Shown: positions 9,063 to 17,089, counted from the stretch's first letter. The stretch is DNA of 64,000 nt from Bradyrhizobium manausense (GCF_018129685.1 NZ_JAFCLG010000011.1:62001-126000), one strand, 5' to 3'. The notes: generated from the letters alone by a model not told the origin. Translations and numbers: made by a program.

Positions 9063-9578
9063 ATGACCAGCAACAAAGAGCTAGAGGCCAGGCTAAATGC
9101 AATGGCCGACGACTTCCATCTCCCAGGTGGGGGCCGCAAAAAGCTGTCGAAGCTTGTTGCCGAACACTATGCCTGGTTCGAGGCCGCCGCACGGCGGGGC
9201 ATGAGCTGGCCGGACATGATCCGGGCTCTGACCGCCGCCGGCGTGACCGGCAGAGACGGCAAGCCCTTGAGCGTCGGTACGCTGTCATCGACGGTTTGGC
9301 GCAAGCGCGCCGAAACCGAGGGAGAGATGGGCCGCCCCGCCGGGTCAGCCACATCCATCCCGCCTCGAGCCAAATCCGGAAAAGAGGTAAGGCCAGGCCC
9401 CGCGAAGGCTGCCGAGCAGAAGCGGTCCGCGGTCTCCTCCCATACCACCAAAAACGCCGGAGACCGAGGCAGAATGACGGGCTCGGCGAAGCCGGCTGAG
9501 GGCGCTGGTCGTCGAGCGAACGAAGACGTTCTCGCGTTTATGAACCGGGCCCGAAGCGTGCGGCGGAAGTCGGAATAG
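9063..9578 (+). CDS. probable DNA-binding island protein, 171 aa
   Basis: Residues 20-80 are a compact helical region (KKLSKLVAEHYAWFEAAARR, then GMSWPDMIRALTAAGVTGRD) with the look of a helix-turn-helix; the remainder is a basic, disordered tail rich in Lys, Arg, Ala and Ser. Similar short proteins occur near transfer or recombination genes of rhizobial islands. I do not recognise a named family. The array of phased repeats just upstream supports a DNA-binding, possibly autoregulatory role, which is inference. The ATG start is preceded by GAGGCTTTGAG. Confidence 0.6.
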   Translation: MTSNKELEARLNAMADDFHLPGGGRKKLSKLVAEHYAWFEAAARRGMSWPDMIRALTAAGVTGRDGKPLSVGTLSSTVWRKRAETEGEMGRPAGSATSIPPRAKSGKEVRPGPAKAAEQKRSAVSSHTTKNAGDRGRMTGSAKPAEGAGRRANEDVLAFMNRARSVRRKSE

Positions 9579-9761
9579 ACCGAGAAGGTCCGCTCGTTTG
9601 GCGGGGCAGAGATCTATCTATTAGATCAAAGCTGACGCGAGAACCCAGGCGGAATAGACGAGTATTCGACGCGCAAGGCGAAAGTGAGTGTCAGGCATGA
9701 TCGCGCCCCTGACGATCGTGCAGTCCCCTGTGGTCCTCGGCGGATCCGTGACAACAGATAG

Positions 9762-10412
9762 TCACTTGTCGATCTTGCTTGCATTCCGCTGAGCGGGGCG
9801 ACCGGAGCGCTGGCCAAGAACAGTTTGAAGAATTTCGCCGACAGATCCGGCCGCGCACCAGATGTCGCCCGTGACGCGATGTGGCAGGCCCCGTTCTTTG
9901 TCAAGTTGATATGCTCCCTCGAAGGCCTTGTATGCCTCCGAGACTGGGGCAACGTCGAGATCCGCAACTGCTTCGAACAAGTCCACCGCGACATTGAACA
10001 TGCAGGGCTGAATGTTCGCGACGTCTCCATACCACTTGAACGTAGTAAACGCGGAGCGGACCTGATCGCGATGCCGCCGGTCAGTCTCGCGTTCCGCGCG
10101 CTCGACGAGTGAGCGCGGGACGAGACAAACGACGATCAGATCCGTGGTCATTGCCGGCAGCTCCTCGACCGGAATGATCCTGGCCTCGTGCACCAGCTCA
10201 AGGTGATGATGAAAGAGATTGCGCAGCGCCTTGAGCGCAATGAAATCCGAGGACCCAAAAAGATCCCGACCGGATTCGTGCTTCAGCTTGTCATTCAACC
10301 CGTGAAGCGCGTTCAGGAAATTGAGCAACGTGTCGGGATCCGGCGCCTGAAGCTGGTTGAAGTAACATCGGAAGAACCGATCGATCGCGGCATTCAAAGC
10401 ATCGTAGCTCAT
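9762..10412 (-). CDS. HEPN-like hypothetical protein, 216 aa (second gene of a pair)
   Basis: All-helical protein of unknown family. A segment near residue 65 reads LKALRNLFHHHLELVHEA. The RNLFHH part fits the Rx4-6H signature of HEPN ribonucleases, in which the residue after Arg is usually polar (here Asn). This is a motif match by eye, not a domain proof. The gene follows the 192-aa gene after 43 bases on the same strand, so the two are likely co-transcribed. A toxin or defence role is possible; a structural or regulatory role is equally open. The tail after about residue 195 is basic and probably disordered. Confidence 0.5.
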   Translation of the reverse strand: MSYDALNAAIDRFFRCYFNQLQAPDPDTLLNFLNALHGLNDKLKHESGRDLFGSSDFIALKALRNLFHHHLELVHEARIIPVEELPAMTTDLIVVCLVPRSLVERAERETDRRHRDQVRSAFTTFKWYGDVANIQPCMFNVAVDLFEAVADLDVAPVSEAYKAFEGAYQLDKERGLPHRVTGDIWCAAGSVGEILQTVLGQRSGRPAQRNASKIDK

Positions 10413-10455
10413 GGACGGTGTCCGTGTGTAATGAGGTCTGGACCGCGGAGTTCTG

Positions 10456-11034
10456 CTAAAGGCGCCGCATCAATTCGAGATCCGGAAACTCGTTCGCGCA
10501 GGCCTGCACCCTTTCATAGATGGCGTGATCATCACCGTGGATACCCAACGTAAGGTAGGTATTTCTGTCGTCTTGCCGGGCGTAGATAATCCATTCGCCC
10601 GTCAATCGTCGGGCTTGGCTACGATCGCGGTATCCCGAGATGACGAACTCGTGCAGCAGGAAGCCCATCATCTTGTCATCGGCAATTGGTATCTTGGCCG
10701 CCGTCTCTTTGAGGTGATCGGCAAAGCCGTTTGCGCGCCAGTGATTTACGACATTCGTCGGAATAAAAGCGGATTGATGGTAGTGCTTGTGCCACAGCCC
10801 CTGTAGCGGCGACTTTGCAAACCGCGACGGCGGCTTGGTCAGGCTAGGACGTGCGATGGGATGGCCCTCGAGGCCGGCTATTTCATCAAAGATCGCAAAC
10901 ACGTTGTCGGTACGGCCGTCGTACATCTCGGTGAGCTCGCGAACCAGGCCCGAGGCATATCGGCCATTCACCAGGTTGAGGTCGAGGTTTTCACGGATGT
11001 AGGTCGTGCTGTGGCTATGTGCATCTGATCCCAT
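10456..11034 (-). CDS. hypothetical protein, 192 aa (first gene of a pair)
   Basis: The ATG start is preceded by AGAGGC. The protein is soluble with mixed charge. It contains a histidine cluster (LWHKHYHQS near residue 80) and a C-terminal region that predicts as beta-rich (GEWIIYARQ, NTYLTLGIHGDD). I recognise no family. Gene order and spacing suggest it acts with the following HEPN-like gene. It is flanked by small accessory genes pointing in different directions, as is usual in island cargo. Confidence 0.5.
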   Translation of the reverse strand: MGSDAHSHSTTYIRENLDLNLVNGRYASGLVRELTEMYDGRTDNVFAIFDEIAGLEGHPIARPSLTKPPSRFAKSPLQGLWHKHYHQSAFIPTNVVNHWRANGFADHLKETAAKIPIADDKMMGFLLHEFVISGYRDRSQARRLTGEWIIYARQDDRNTYLTLGIHGDDHAIYERVQACANEFPDLELMRRL

Positions 11035-11142
11035 TTGCCTCTAGTCATAGAACCATGGGTCAACCTGTGCAATGCGAGCGCCCGGGCTCCGTATGCACCT
11101 CAAGTGCCGCCGGGGTTCTGCTGGTTGATCGGTTGGCCTGGC

Positions 11143-11424
11143 CTAAGGCGTTCCCTCCATCTGTTTGCACCTGGTCAAGACTTTCTTCGGGAGCCAACCA
11201 TAATCGGTGCTGCCGTCGCTACTATGCATGACGAACCACCAATCCTGGTACTCATCGCGGACCGCGACCTTGTCGCCCTTGTTGACCGGCATGTAGCGCG
11301 GCTCGGTTTGGCCGTCAGGCCGGTTCGCGAGTTCGATGTCTTTCGAGACTGTGCACTCGGTGTAGAATGCGCTGGCCGGGGCCGTCAGAGCGAAGAGCGC
11401 AACAACGGCGAGAAAAGACTTCAT
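11143..11424 (-). CDS. exported SH3-type domain protein, 93 aa
   Basis: The frame is longer upstream, but the start giving MKSFLAVVALFALTAPASA is chosen because it yields a textbook signal peptide ending in AxA, with AAGGA upstream. The mature part (about 74 residues) has the pattern of a bacterial SH3 domain: LANRPDGQTEPRYMPVNKGD, then KVAVRDEYQDWWFV and YGWLPKKVL. Such domains bind peptides or cell-wall material in the periplasm. Two cysteines could pair. It stands alone, without an obvious operon partner. Confidence 0.65.
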   Translation of the reverse strand: MKSFLAVVALFALTAPASAFYTECTVSKDIELANRPDGQTEPRYMPVNKGDKVAVRDEYQDWWFVMHSSDGSTDYGWLPKKVLTRCKQMEGTP

Positions 11425-11666
11425 CAGGTTCTTGTGTCCTTCAGCGTCCTCATGCCCTTGTTGACCATGCCGGTTCCACGCCTGGCGGTGTCTTGCGTCT
11501 TTGGGCATGGGAATTCATTACATTCAGAACGCTTGGCGGGTGTGCCGTCCGATTTCAGAGAGGTCAAGTTGGGATTTTTCGGGGGTGTGAGTTGCGGGCA
11601 AGGCAAAACGATTTGTTAGGGGTCCCGCAAGCAAGTTATGGGATGATACCCGCAGAGATTGCAAGC

Positions 11667-11891
11667 ATGCCCTCGCATTGGAAGAAGCGACTTCAAGATC
11701 TGATCGATTTGACGAACGACCGCATCCGGCGGCTTGAGGCCGGCGAAACGCTGAGGATGGCCGTCGGCGTACATTCGGCAGACGCCACTCGGCAGACGAT
11801 CGAAAACGAGCGCGCGATCGTTGTGCGGCTACAGCAGACGATCGAGGCGCTGAATGCCGCCGTCCAGAACCGACACTCCAGCACCGGTTAG
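11667..11891 (+). CDS. small helical hypothetical protein, 74 aa
   Basis: The peptide MPSHWKKRLQDLIDLTNDRI begins a protein that is nearly all amphipathic helix, with a second helix ENERAIVVRLQQTIEALNAA. It could form a coiled-coil dimer. An in-frame ATG at 11643 would add eight residues. Homologous small proteins are common in Bradyrhizobium without known function. Confidence 0.45.
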   Translation: MPSHWKKRLQDLIDLTNDRIRRLEAGETLRMAVGVHSADATRQTIENERAIVVRLQQTIEALNAAVQNRHSSTG

Positions 11892-12028
11892 CGGCGCGTC
11901 GTGATAGTCGTCCACCAGTTCAGCGGAGCCGCGCGCTAGTCTCGTGTGAGCTCAAGACAGCGAAAGGCGAGCGCGACGAATACAATAGCGCTGCAGCAGC
12001 CTTGACGAAGGGATCGAAAATTGTGGTC

Positions 12029-12280
12029 CTATGTTACCACAAAGATGACCCCGACCCGTCTCTCCTTGCGCCACGCGATCTGACACGGTTTGCGCAATTG
12101 CTCGCTGTCGATGACCAGCGTGAACCGTTCAGGAAACCACAGCGGACTATTGATCTCGATGGCCGCGCCTGTTTCAGAGAGATTGCGAACCGTGCACGGG
12201 AGTGCGCTGCCGGAAAATTCAATAGTCCCCGATTTCAGCACTCGGCGTCTGGGCGAGATGCGATGGTCTTCATTCGTCAT
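12029..12280 (-). CDS. PilZ domain protein, 83 aa
   Basis: The short chain matches a single PilZ domain, the cyclic di-GMP receptor fold: an RxxxR-type motif near the N-terminus (SPRRRVLKSG) and the second motif NLSETGAAIE. The ATG at 12280 (MTNEDHRISPRRR) is chosen because the RxxxR motif then sits close to the start, as in single-domain PilZ proteins; the longer frame upstream has no PilZ features. The protein may link cyclic di-GMP levels to a cell process. It has no operon partner. Confidence 0.75.
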   Translation of the reverse strand: MTNEDHRISPRRRVLKSGTIEFSGSALPCTVRNLSETGAAIEINSPLWFPERFTLVIDSEQLRKPCQIAWRKERRVGVIFVVT

Positions 12281-12701
12281 GGTTCGCGCGCGATTCACTC
12301 CCAACGAGTGCGCATAAGACGGCTCGTAGATCGGATTTTCAATCCCCCGGATTGATGTAAGACGGTCGGCGGGCCCTCTATGGCGTACCTGCGATGCTGG
12401 CACGCACAATAGACCTGAACGTCCTAGCGGCTGCCCGTCTCGTCGAGAGCCGCACCAGAAAGTTCGATCTTGCGGGGCGCGCCGGATATCTCTTCAGCCC
12501 GGGTTTGAGCGGCTGCTTACCTTGAAGGAAGCCGGTTCCCTGGCAAGCCCGGCAAGGTGCTCGCCGATCTCGGCAAACTGCTCTGATGGCTCTGCTCACA
12601 AGAACGATCTGGGAGCGCGCGGGACTCCCGTAGTTCATCTGCAGAGATTCGTTGCCGGCAGCCTCGCATCGCGAGGCGCGGGCGCCGGAAGAATGGCGGT
12701 G
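12281..12701. other. intergenic, 421 bp, no supported gene
   Basis: Frames cross this stretch on both strands, but none has a ribosome binding site or recognisable protein character. The best, at 12378-12638 on the minus strand, is arginine-rich in the way chance frames in high-GC DNA are. Confidence 0.4.
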
Positions 12702-12953
12702 CTAGGTTGTCGATCGCTTCGACCCGATGTGGGACGCAAGCAGATCCGCCACGTCCACATCGAGGGCGGCGGCAATCCGGTCCAGCGATTCCAGGGTGGG
12801 ATTGGCTTTGGCGACCTCCAACGCACTGACGAGTGCCTGGCGAACGTCCGCCTCATCGGCGAGATCGTGCTGCGACCATGATTTCTCATTTCGCAGCCGA
12901 CGGAGATTGCGGGCAAGCAGCCGTCTCGTATGTGCAGGGTTTCGCCGCCTCAT
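12702..12953 (-). CDS. XRE-family transcriptional regulator, 83 aa
   Basis: The protein is a single Cro/CI helix-turn-helix domain: LARNLRRLRNEKSWSQHDLA, then DEADVRQALVSALEVAKANP and TLESLDRIAAALDVDVADLL. It should bind DNA as a dimer. A dyad-symmetric sequence with a TATAAT at its centre lies 38 bp upstream (12991-13021) and is a likely operator, so autoregulation is probable. No toxin gene is adjacent, so an antitoxin role is not supported. Confidence 0.82.
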   Translation of the reverse strand: MRRRNPAHTRRLLARNLRRLRNEKSWSQHDLADEADVRQALVSALEVAKANPTLESLDRIAAALDVDVADLLASHIGSKRSTT

Positions 12954-12990
12954 CCATCAGGATGATGCATTTGCGAGGAAGTCGCGCTAC

Positions 12991-13021
12991 ACGCTTTAAC
13001 GTATAATACACGTCTAAGCGT
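12991..13021. promoter_or_regulatory. dyad operator with embedded TATAAT upstream of the XRE gene
   Basis: Arms at 12991-13001 (ACGCTTTAACG) and 13011-13021 (CGTCTAAGCGT) match at 9 of 11 positions as inverted repeats, around a centre containing TATAAT at 13003-13008. A repressor bound here would cover a -10 box. The position upstream of the minus-strand XRE gene fits autorepression. A possible further half site (AGCGTATAGCG) follows. Confidence 0.55.
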
Positions 13022-13298
13022 ATAGCGTTGGCGGCGTATACTCTTGCGAGCAAGACGATGTTGTTGGGTCGCGCCCCGTTACGTCAATCAACGCCAGACA
13101 AGCTGGTACCAACCTTCATGCGCGGAACGTTGCCGCACAGACTTCATGCCGTGGCTTGCGACCGAGGTTTCGTGATCGAGGATGAGCTTTATACTGCGCC
13201 AAACATGCAATTCTGTCGGGCAAGATTGCGTCGGGCGAAGCTCGTATCGCCGCAATCGGATAGGCAGTTCGATTCCGTGACTATGGCTTTGGGGGAGA

Positions 13299-13553
13299 GT
13301 GATGATGGCAACAGACGACGGCAACGTCGTGCCGTTCGACTACATCTACCGTGGCGAGCGGCATCAATGCGGATATCGGATCGTCGGCGACAAGCTCGTC
13401 GTGGTCGTGGGGGAGAAAGAACGCATCGCCGAGCGTGGGCGAATGATGCCTGACCGGCTCGCCCGCGTTCTCGTCCACGAATTGCTGGTGGAGGCCGAAT
13501 TCGCCAGGAGGGCCCGGGAGACCAGCAATCGGCCCGATGCGCCGCCCTGTTGA
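13299..13553 (+). CDS. hypothetical protein, 84 aa
   Basis: A GGGGGAG lies a few bases before a GTG/ATG/ATG cluster; ATG 13302 or 13305 is the likely start. The protein (MATDDGNVVPFDYIYRGERH...) has a beta-rich first half (GYRIVGDKLVVVVGEKE) and a helical second half (ARVLVHELLVEAEFARRARE). No known domain was recognised. The 277 bp before it (13022-13298) holds no supported gene. Confidence 0.5.
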   Translation: MMMATDDGNVVPFDYIYRGERHQCGYRIVGDKLVVVVGEKERIAERGRMMPDRLARVLVHELLVEAEFARRARETSNRPDAPPC

Positions 13554-13733
13554 AACCTCGGAGGCGTCGCTGTGGCACATGCACGATCCGATCGGGGCGT
13601 CTCTTCACACTTCACATCCCGGCAGATGCCTCCTAGTGTCAACAACGCTGGGTTTAACCCGACGCTAACCCGCAACTCTCTAATCTCGACCGCAACGCAA
13701 GCCTGCGAAACCGGTCGATACGGCAGAACGCTC

Positions 13734-13865
13734 ATGTCGAACGTCGCGAAATTCCGGAAGCCGATCTCGTCGCAACCCAATCCCAGGCCCGAGAACGCGC
13801 CGGCCGTCGCCGAGGCTCTACTTCGCACTCCAGGCCGGGGCGACGAAATACCGAGGCGTGTTTGA
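13734..13865 (+). CDS. possible small protein, 43 aa
   Basis: The N-terminus MSNVAKFRKP resembles the opening of several short Bradyrhizobium proteins, but the rest is proline/arginine-rich and ends soon, so it may be a truncated or frameshifted gene. It ends 21 bases before the next small frame. Confidence 0.3.
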   Translation: MSNVAKFRKPISSQPNPRPENAPAVAEALLRTPGRGDEIPRRV

Positions 13866-13886
13866 CGGGACCTTCGCTATATCCTC

Positions 13887-14024
13887 TTGTTTATCGAGCT
13901 GGCCGCCGCTCATCTGCGCCGCGCCGCGATGAACCCCGATCCAAATGCCACGGATGTTTCGGTATGCATCACGCAAGCCGAAGAATTGATCGAGAGGGCA
14001 CGAATGCGAGCGTCAGAGCTCTGA
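13887..14024 (+). CDS. possible small helical protein, 45 aa
   Basis: From a TTG (or an ATG at 13929) the frame reads MFIELAAAHLRRAAMNPDPN and ends QAEELIERARMRASEL. Alanine-rich helices separated by an NPD turn look like a real small protein. The start is unclear and no ribosome binding site is obvious. It may be the tail of a gene interrupted upstream. Confidence 0.35.
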   Translation: MFIELAAAHLRRAAMNPDPNATDVSVCITQAEELIERARMRASEL

Positions 14025-14126
14025 TGGACGGCTGCGCGCCCGGTTTCGGAAACAGCGCGTTGACATCATAGTTAAGTCTGGTTCGATGACTGGGACTTGT
14101 TCCTTTCCCTATATTGGGGTTCTGAA

Positions 14127-14516
14127 TTGGCGAAACGGAAAGACGAATCCATCGACGCAGCTATCGGTGCCCGTATCCGGAGCCTGCGTCTCCATCAGGG
14201 ACTCACCCAGGAGACACTGGCCGGCAAGCTCGGGATCACGTTCCAGCAGATTCAGAAGTACGAACAGGGCAAGAACCAGGTCAACCCGACAAGGCTTCTC
14301 AAGTTCGCCAACATTTTTGGCGTCTCGGCCGGCTTCCTGCTCGGCGAGAGGCAACTGAAATCGCAAGGCGCTCAATTGCCGGCAATCTTGACCGCCGATG
14401 TGGACAAGGACGCCGTCAGGATGTTCGAGGCATTTCAGCAGATTACCGATCGGAGGCTCAGACGGCAGCTCTCGGTGCTCGCAGAGCGGATCGCCAGGGC
14501 GGGTGAGAACGCCTGA
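14127..14516 (+). CDS. XRE-family regulator, 129 aa
   Basis: The helix-turn-helix domain covers residues 10-70: GARIRSLRLHQGLTQETLAG, KLGITFQQIQKYEQGKNQVN and FANIFGVSAGFLLGE. The C-terminal 50 residues form helices (VRMFEAFQQITDRRLRRQL) typical of the Bradyrhizobium homologues. I prefer the TTG at 14127 giving MAKRKDESIDAAIG, as in related proteins; an upstream TTG at 14097 adds ten residues. A TTGACA at 14060 could be the -35 box. The target genes are unknown, but the divergent DUF736 cluster is a candidate. Confidence 0.85.
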   Translation: MAKRKDESIDAAIGARIRSLRLHQGLTQETLAGKLGITFQQIQKYEQGKNQVNPTRLLKFANIFGVSAGFLLGERQLKSQGAQLPAILTADVDKDAVRMFEAFQQITDRRLRRQLSVLAERIARAGENA

Positions 14517-14525
14517 CCCGTAGTC

Positions 14526-14801
14526 TCAGCGCCGCATCATTGCGGGCTGGCGCCGTGCAGCGGCGACCTTCGCTTGAAGCCGCTCCGTTTCACTGGGCGG
14601 ACGCCCCTGGCCTTCGGGCCGCGCCACGTCCTGCGCCAAGGACCCCATGCTGGGCTCGCCGGCAATATCCTGCGGCTCCTCAGCACAAGGTGCGGTCATC
14701 GCGCGCCACGCCGCCGTGTCCGGCGCAAGGTGCGATGGACCATGCACTTTGCCCGGCCGGCGACATGGCGGATGCGGTCGAAAGAGTTCGCCAAGGCGCA
14801 T
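14526..14801 (-). CDS. hypothetical protein, 91 aa, doubtful
   Basis: The frame lies just downstream of DUF736 on the same strand. Its C-terminal half (SETERLQAKVAAARRQPAMM) looks like a plausible helical tail, while the N-terminal half is Pro/Arg/His-rich and may be chance coding. It could be the tail of a decayed island gene. Confidence 0.3.
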   Translation of the reverse strand: MRLGELFRPHPPCRRPGKVHGPSHLAPDTAAWRAMTAPCAEEPQDIAGEPSMGSLAQDVARPEGQGRPPSETERLQAKVAAARRQPAMMRR

Positions 14802-14872
14802 CTTCGCGGCGTGCCGCGCGAGGTAGAAGAGCTGCGGCGCCTCGCGAGGGGCGAGGCGCCGTGATGCTCGGT

Positions 14873-15169
14873 TCAGCGCGACCAGACCAGCGCGTAGCCG
14901 TCATCGACTGCGACGAGGTTCGCATAGATCGGCGCCGGGAAGGAGGGGTCGTCGAGCTTCACCGAGTGGTAGACGGTCTTCTCTTTCGAGGTGCGCTGCC
15001 ACGCGGCTCCAATCTCGACATTGCCTGCCAGCACGCGCAGGTCGGGAGCCTTCTCATTCTCGGAGGATTCGGCTGGGGTGAAGCGCGCCTTGATGTTGAG
15101 CGAGAGCGTCTTGATGGTGCCGGTGTACGAGCCGTCTTCAGCGCGGGTGAAGGTGCCAATCTGAGCCAT
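14873..15169 (-). CDS. DUF736 protein, 98 aa
   Basis: The sequence matches DUF736 over its whole length: [50 protein letters not shown] and [19 protein letters not shown]. It is a small beta-rich protein found almost only on plasmids and integrative elements of Proteobacteria, near transfer and replication genes; its role is not established. GGAGATCACC precedes the ATG. Upstream lie a short hairpin (15195-15213) and a nested palindrome (15290-15346), both with counterparts upstream of the DUF2493 gene. Confidence 0.92.
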   Translation of the reverse strand: MAQIGTFTRAEDGSYTGTIKTLSLNIKARFTPAESSENEKAPDLRVLAGNVEIGAAWQRTSKEKTVYHSVKLDDPSFPAPIYANLVAVDDGYALVWSR

Positions 15170-15194
15170 GGTGATCTCCTGTTGCTTGTTTCAA

Positions 15195-15213
15195 GCCCGC
15201 GACCATCGCGGCC
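15195..15213 (-). promoter_or_regulatory. type B leader hairpin before DUF736
   Basis: On the minus strand the sequence GGCCGCGATGGTCGCGGGC can fold into a short stem, ending about 25 bases before the DUF736 start. A near copy sits in the same place before DUF2493 (16926-16944). Position and sequence conservation between two genes suggest a regulatory role at the RNA or DNA level. Confidence 0.55.
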
Positions 15214-15270
15214 TTGATGGCGGTCAGTGAGAGCCGCAACGACCGACCTGCAGCCGTCAGGCCCGCAGCA

Positions 15271-15346
15271 CAGCGGAGGATGGCGTCGAGCGATCTTGTT
15301 GTCTCGCGAGGAATGCCGCCGCTTGGCGGCAGGGGAAGAAGATCGC
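15271..15346. repeat. CGGAGGATGGCG box and nested palindrome upstream of DUF736
   Basis: A GCGGAGGATGGCG box (15273-15285) is followed by an outer inverted repeat (GCGATCTTGTTG at 15290-15301 against GAAGAAGATCGC at 15335-15346, one mismatch) that encloses a perfect inner stem, GCCGCC-GCTT-GGCGGC (15315-15330). The same box and architecture occur at 17002-17089. Confidence 0.6.
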
Positions 15347-15965
15347 GATCAAGCCATTGCAGGGCAAAGGTCGGCGAGCGCAGCGAGCGTATTGTGGCGC
15401 GTGATCCGCCAGCAAAAAAGGCCCGCATGGACGAGGGCATCTGCAACTCACGGGAGAGCACTGGCTCAAGGTCGCACCAAGCACAGCCGATGATGGCTGG
15501 CCGGCCGCAGCAATCGTCTGGCTCTCGCAGCAAGGCTCACCCCCGATCACGATCGGACGAAGGCTCCGGATCTCTTTGTGAAGGTTGGCCTTGGTCGAAC
15601 GCCGCGCGACAGTGGACCCGAGCAGACCGTCGGAACGGGTGATGCCGAGCTCTCGGCTGGCGACGGCAATGCAATCTCCAATCAAGAGGCGATCAACGCG
15701 TCAGGGCGGTGAACAGATCGCGGCGCGGCTCCAGCGGATTGACCGCTCCTGCCGCCGTCGGCCTCTCGACGCGATCGCACGTCAACTCCTTGGTGCTGAT
15801 CGGCATGACCGAGCCGCAGTGCCATCGTTCGGACATTGTCCTTGGGAAGCAACAGTGGCGCTGCGCGGTTCCGAGTCAGGGACATGAGATCTTGAACGAG
15901 CACCATTTGATGCGGGCATTCTTGTCGGGTCAGGACCGAGAATTTCTTGTCGGCCGTGGCGGCGC
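15347..15965. other. 619 bp without a supported gene
   Basis: Frames exist on both strands, the longest on the minus strand within 15257-15685. None has recognisable domains, and strings such as GDCIAVASRELGITRSDGLL in the minus frame are the only protein-like part. It may be a decayed gene or the long leader region of DUF736. Confidence 0.35.
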
Positions 15966-16904
15966 TTACGCGCCGCCATTGCCGAACTGCCAGACGGGAA
16001 TTCCGAGCTTGCGCGCCTTGTCGGCCAGATTATCCTGGATGCCGGTACCCGGGAAGACCATGACGCCGATCGGCATCAACGTCAGCATGAGATCGTTGCG
16101 CTTGAAGGGTGCCGCCTTGGCGTGCTTCGTCCAGTCCGGCCTGAAAGCGACTTGCGGCACCTTGCGGTTCGTCGCCCATTTGGCGGCGATCAACTCGGCG
16201 CCTTTCGGCGAGCCGCCGTGCAGCAGGACCATGTCGGGGTGCTTGCCATGCACCTTGTCGAGACGATCCCAGATGAGGTGGTAGTCATCGAAGTCGAGGC
16301 CTCCGGTGAGTGCGATCTTGGGTCCGACCGGGACGAGCACCTCGGTATCGGCACGACGCTTTGCGGCCAGAAAATCCCTGGAGTCGATGATCGCTGCGGT
16401 GACCGCGCGATGGTCGACCAGCGATCCGGATCGGGGCCGCCAGAGTGAGCCGGTGTGGGTTTCGAATTGCTCGATGGCCAGCTCGCGGAAGAGCTCGATG
16501 GCGTTGCGCCGCTCGATCAGGGTCATGCCCTCGGCGATGAGCCGTTCCAGTTCGACCGAGCGGATTTCTGAGCCGTCCTGATCCTTCTGGCTGCGCTTTT
16601 GCGCCAGTTCGTTGCCGTCGAGCTCGCGTTCGATCCGTTCGGTGGCGCGGTGGAAGAGATTGACGCTGCCCCACAGCAGGTTCTCCAGATCGGGTTCGAG
16701 GCGGGTGTCGCTGAGTGTCGCGATCAGGGCGTCGAAGATGTCGGCGACGGCGTTGGCGACGGTGCGCGCTTCGGGCAGTAGTCTGGGGTCCGGTTCGTCC
16801 TGGAACGGGCGATAGCCGTGAAGCTGGAGTTCAGTGAGGACGTGATCGGTTGGGGATGTCGTGAGCACGGGATCGAAAACCTGGTCGTCACGATCGGTCG
16901 TCAT
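15966..16904 (-). CDS. DUF2493 (SLOG-fold) protein, 312 aa
   Basis: The C-terminal third carries the DUF2493/YspA SLOG signature: strand KIALTGGLDFDDYHLIWDRL, then DMVLLHGGSPKGAELIAAKW and VMVFPGTGIQDNLADKARKL. SLOG domains bind nucleotides or nucleotide-derived signals. The N-terminal two-thirds is helical (NLFHRATERIERELDGNELA) and specific to the island version. The ATG at 16904 is chosen because AAGGAAATCGCC precedes it. It lies downstream of the toprim gene, separated by a nested palindrome. It is a standard member of rhizobial island core modules; its biochemical role is unknown. Confidence 0.88.
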   Translation of the reverse strand: MTTDRDDQVFDPVLTTSPTDHVLTELQLHGYRPFQDEPDPRLLPEARTVANAVADIFDALIATLSDTRLEPDLENLLWGSVNLFHRATERIERELDGNELAQKRSQKDQDGSEIRSVELERLIAEGMTLIERRNAIELFRELAIEQFETHTGSLWRPRSGSLVDHRAVTAAIIDSRDFLAAKRRADTEVLVPVGPKIALTGGLDFDDYHLIWDRLDKVHGKHPDMVLLHGGSPKGAELIAAKWATNRKVPQVAFRPDWTKHAKAAPFKRNDLMLTLMPIGVMVFPGTGIQDNLADKARKLGIPVWQFGNGGA

Positions 16905-16925
16905 GGCGATTTCCTTTGTCGGATC

Positions 16926-16944
16926 GGCCGCGCCCATCGCGGCC
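16926..16944 (-). promoter_or_regulatory. type B leader hairpin before DUF2493
   Basis: A perfect 7-bp stem, GGCCGCG against CGCGGCC with a 5-base loop, ends about 20 bases before the DUF2493 start. It matches the element before DUF736 in sequence and position. Confidence 0.6.
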
Positions 16945-17001
16945 TTCGTGGCGACGAAAGGCGGCGGGCGGACCGGACCTGCACCGCGCAGCGGCCGAAG
17001 C

Positions 17002-17089
17002 GGAGCGGAGGATGGCGGGAGCCGGCTATTTTGCTTCGCGATGTAAAGCGCCCGTTAGGGCGCGACGGAAAATAGCCGGCTCCCGCCAT
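17002..17089. repeat. long nested palindrome between toprim and DUF2493 genes
   Basis: Perfect 21-bp inverted arms lie at 17012-17032 and 17069-17089 (outer ATGGCGGGAGCCGGC, inner end TATTTT). The 36-bp centre holds a second perfect stem, GCGCCC-GTTA-GGGCGC (17048-17063). An upstream GCGGAGGATGGCG box precedes it. A simple terminator would have a T-run after the stem; here the T-run is inside the outer stem, so a protein-binding, replication or RNA-structure role is at least as likely. Confidence 0.8.
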
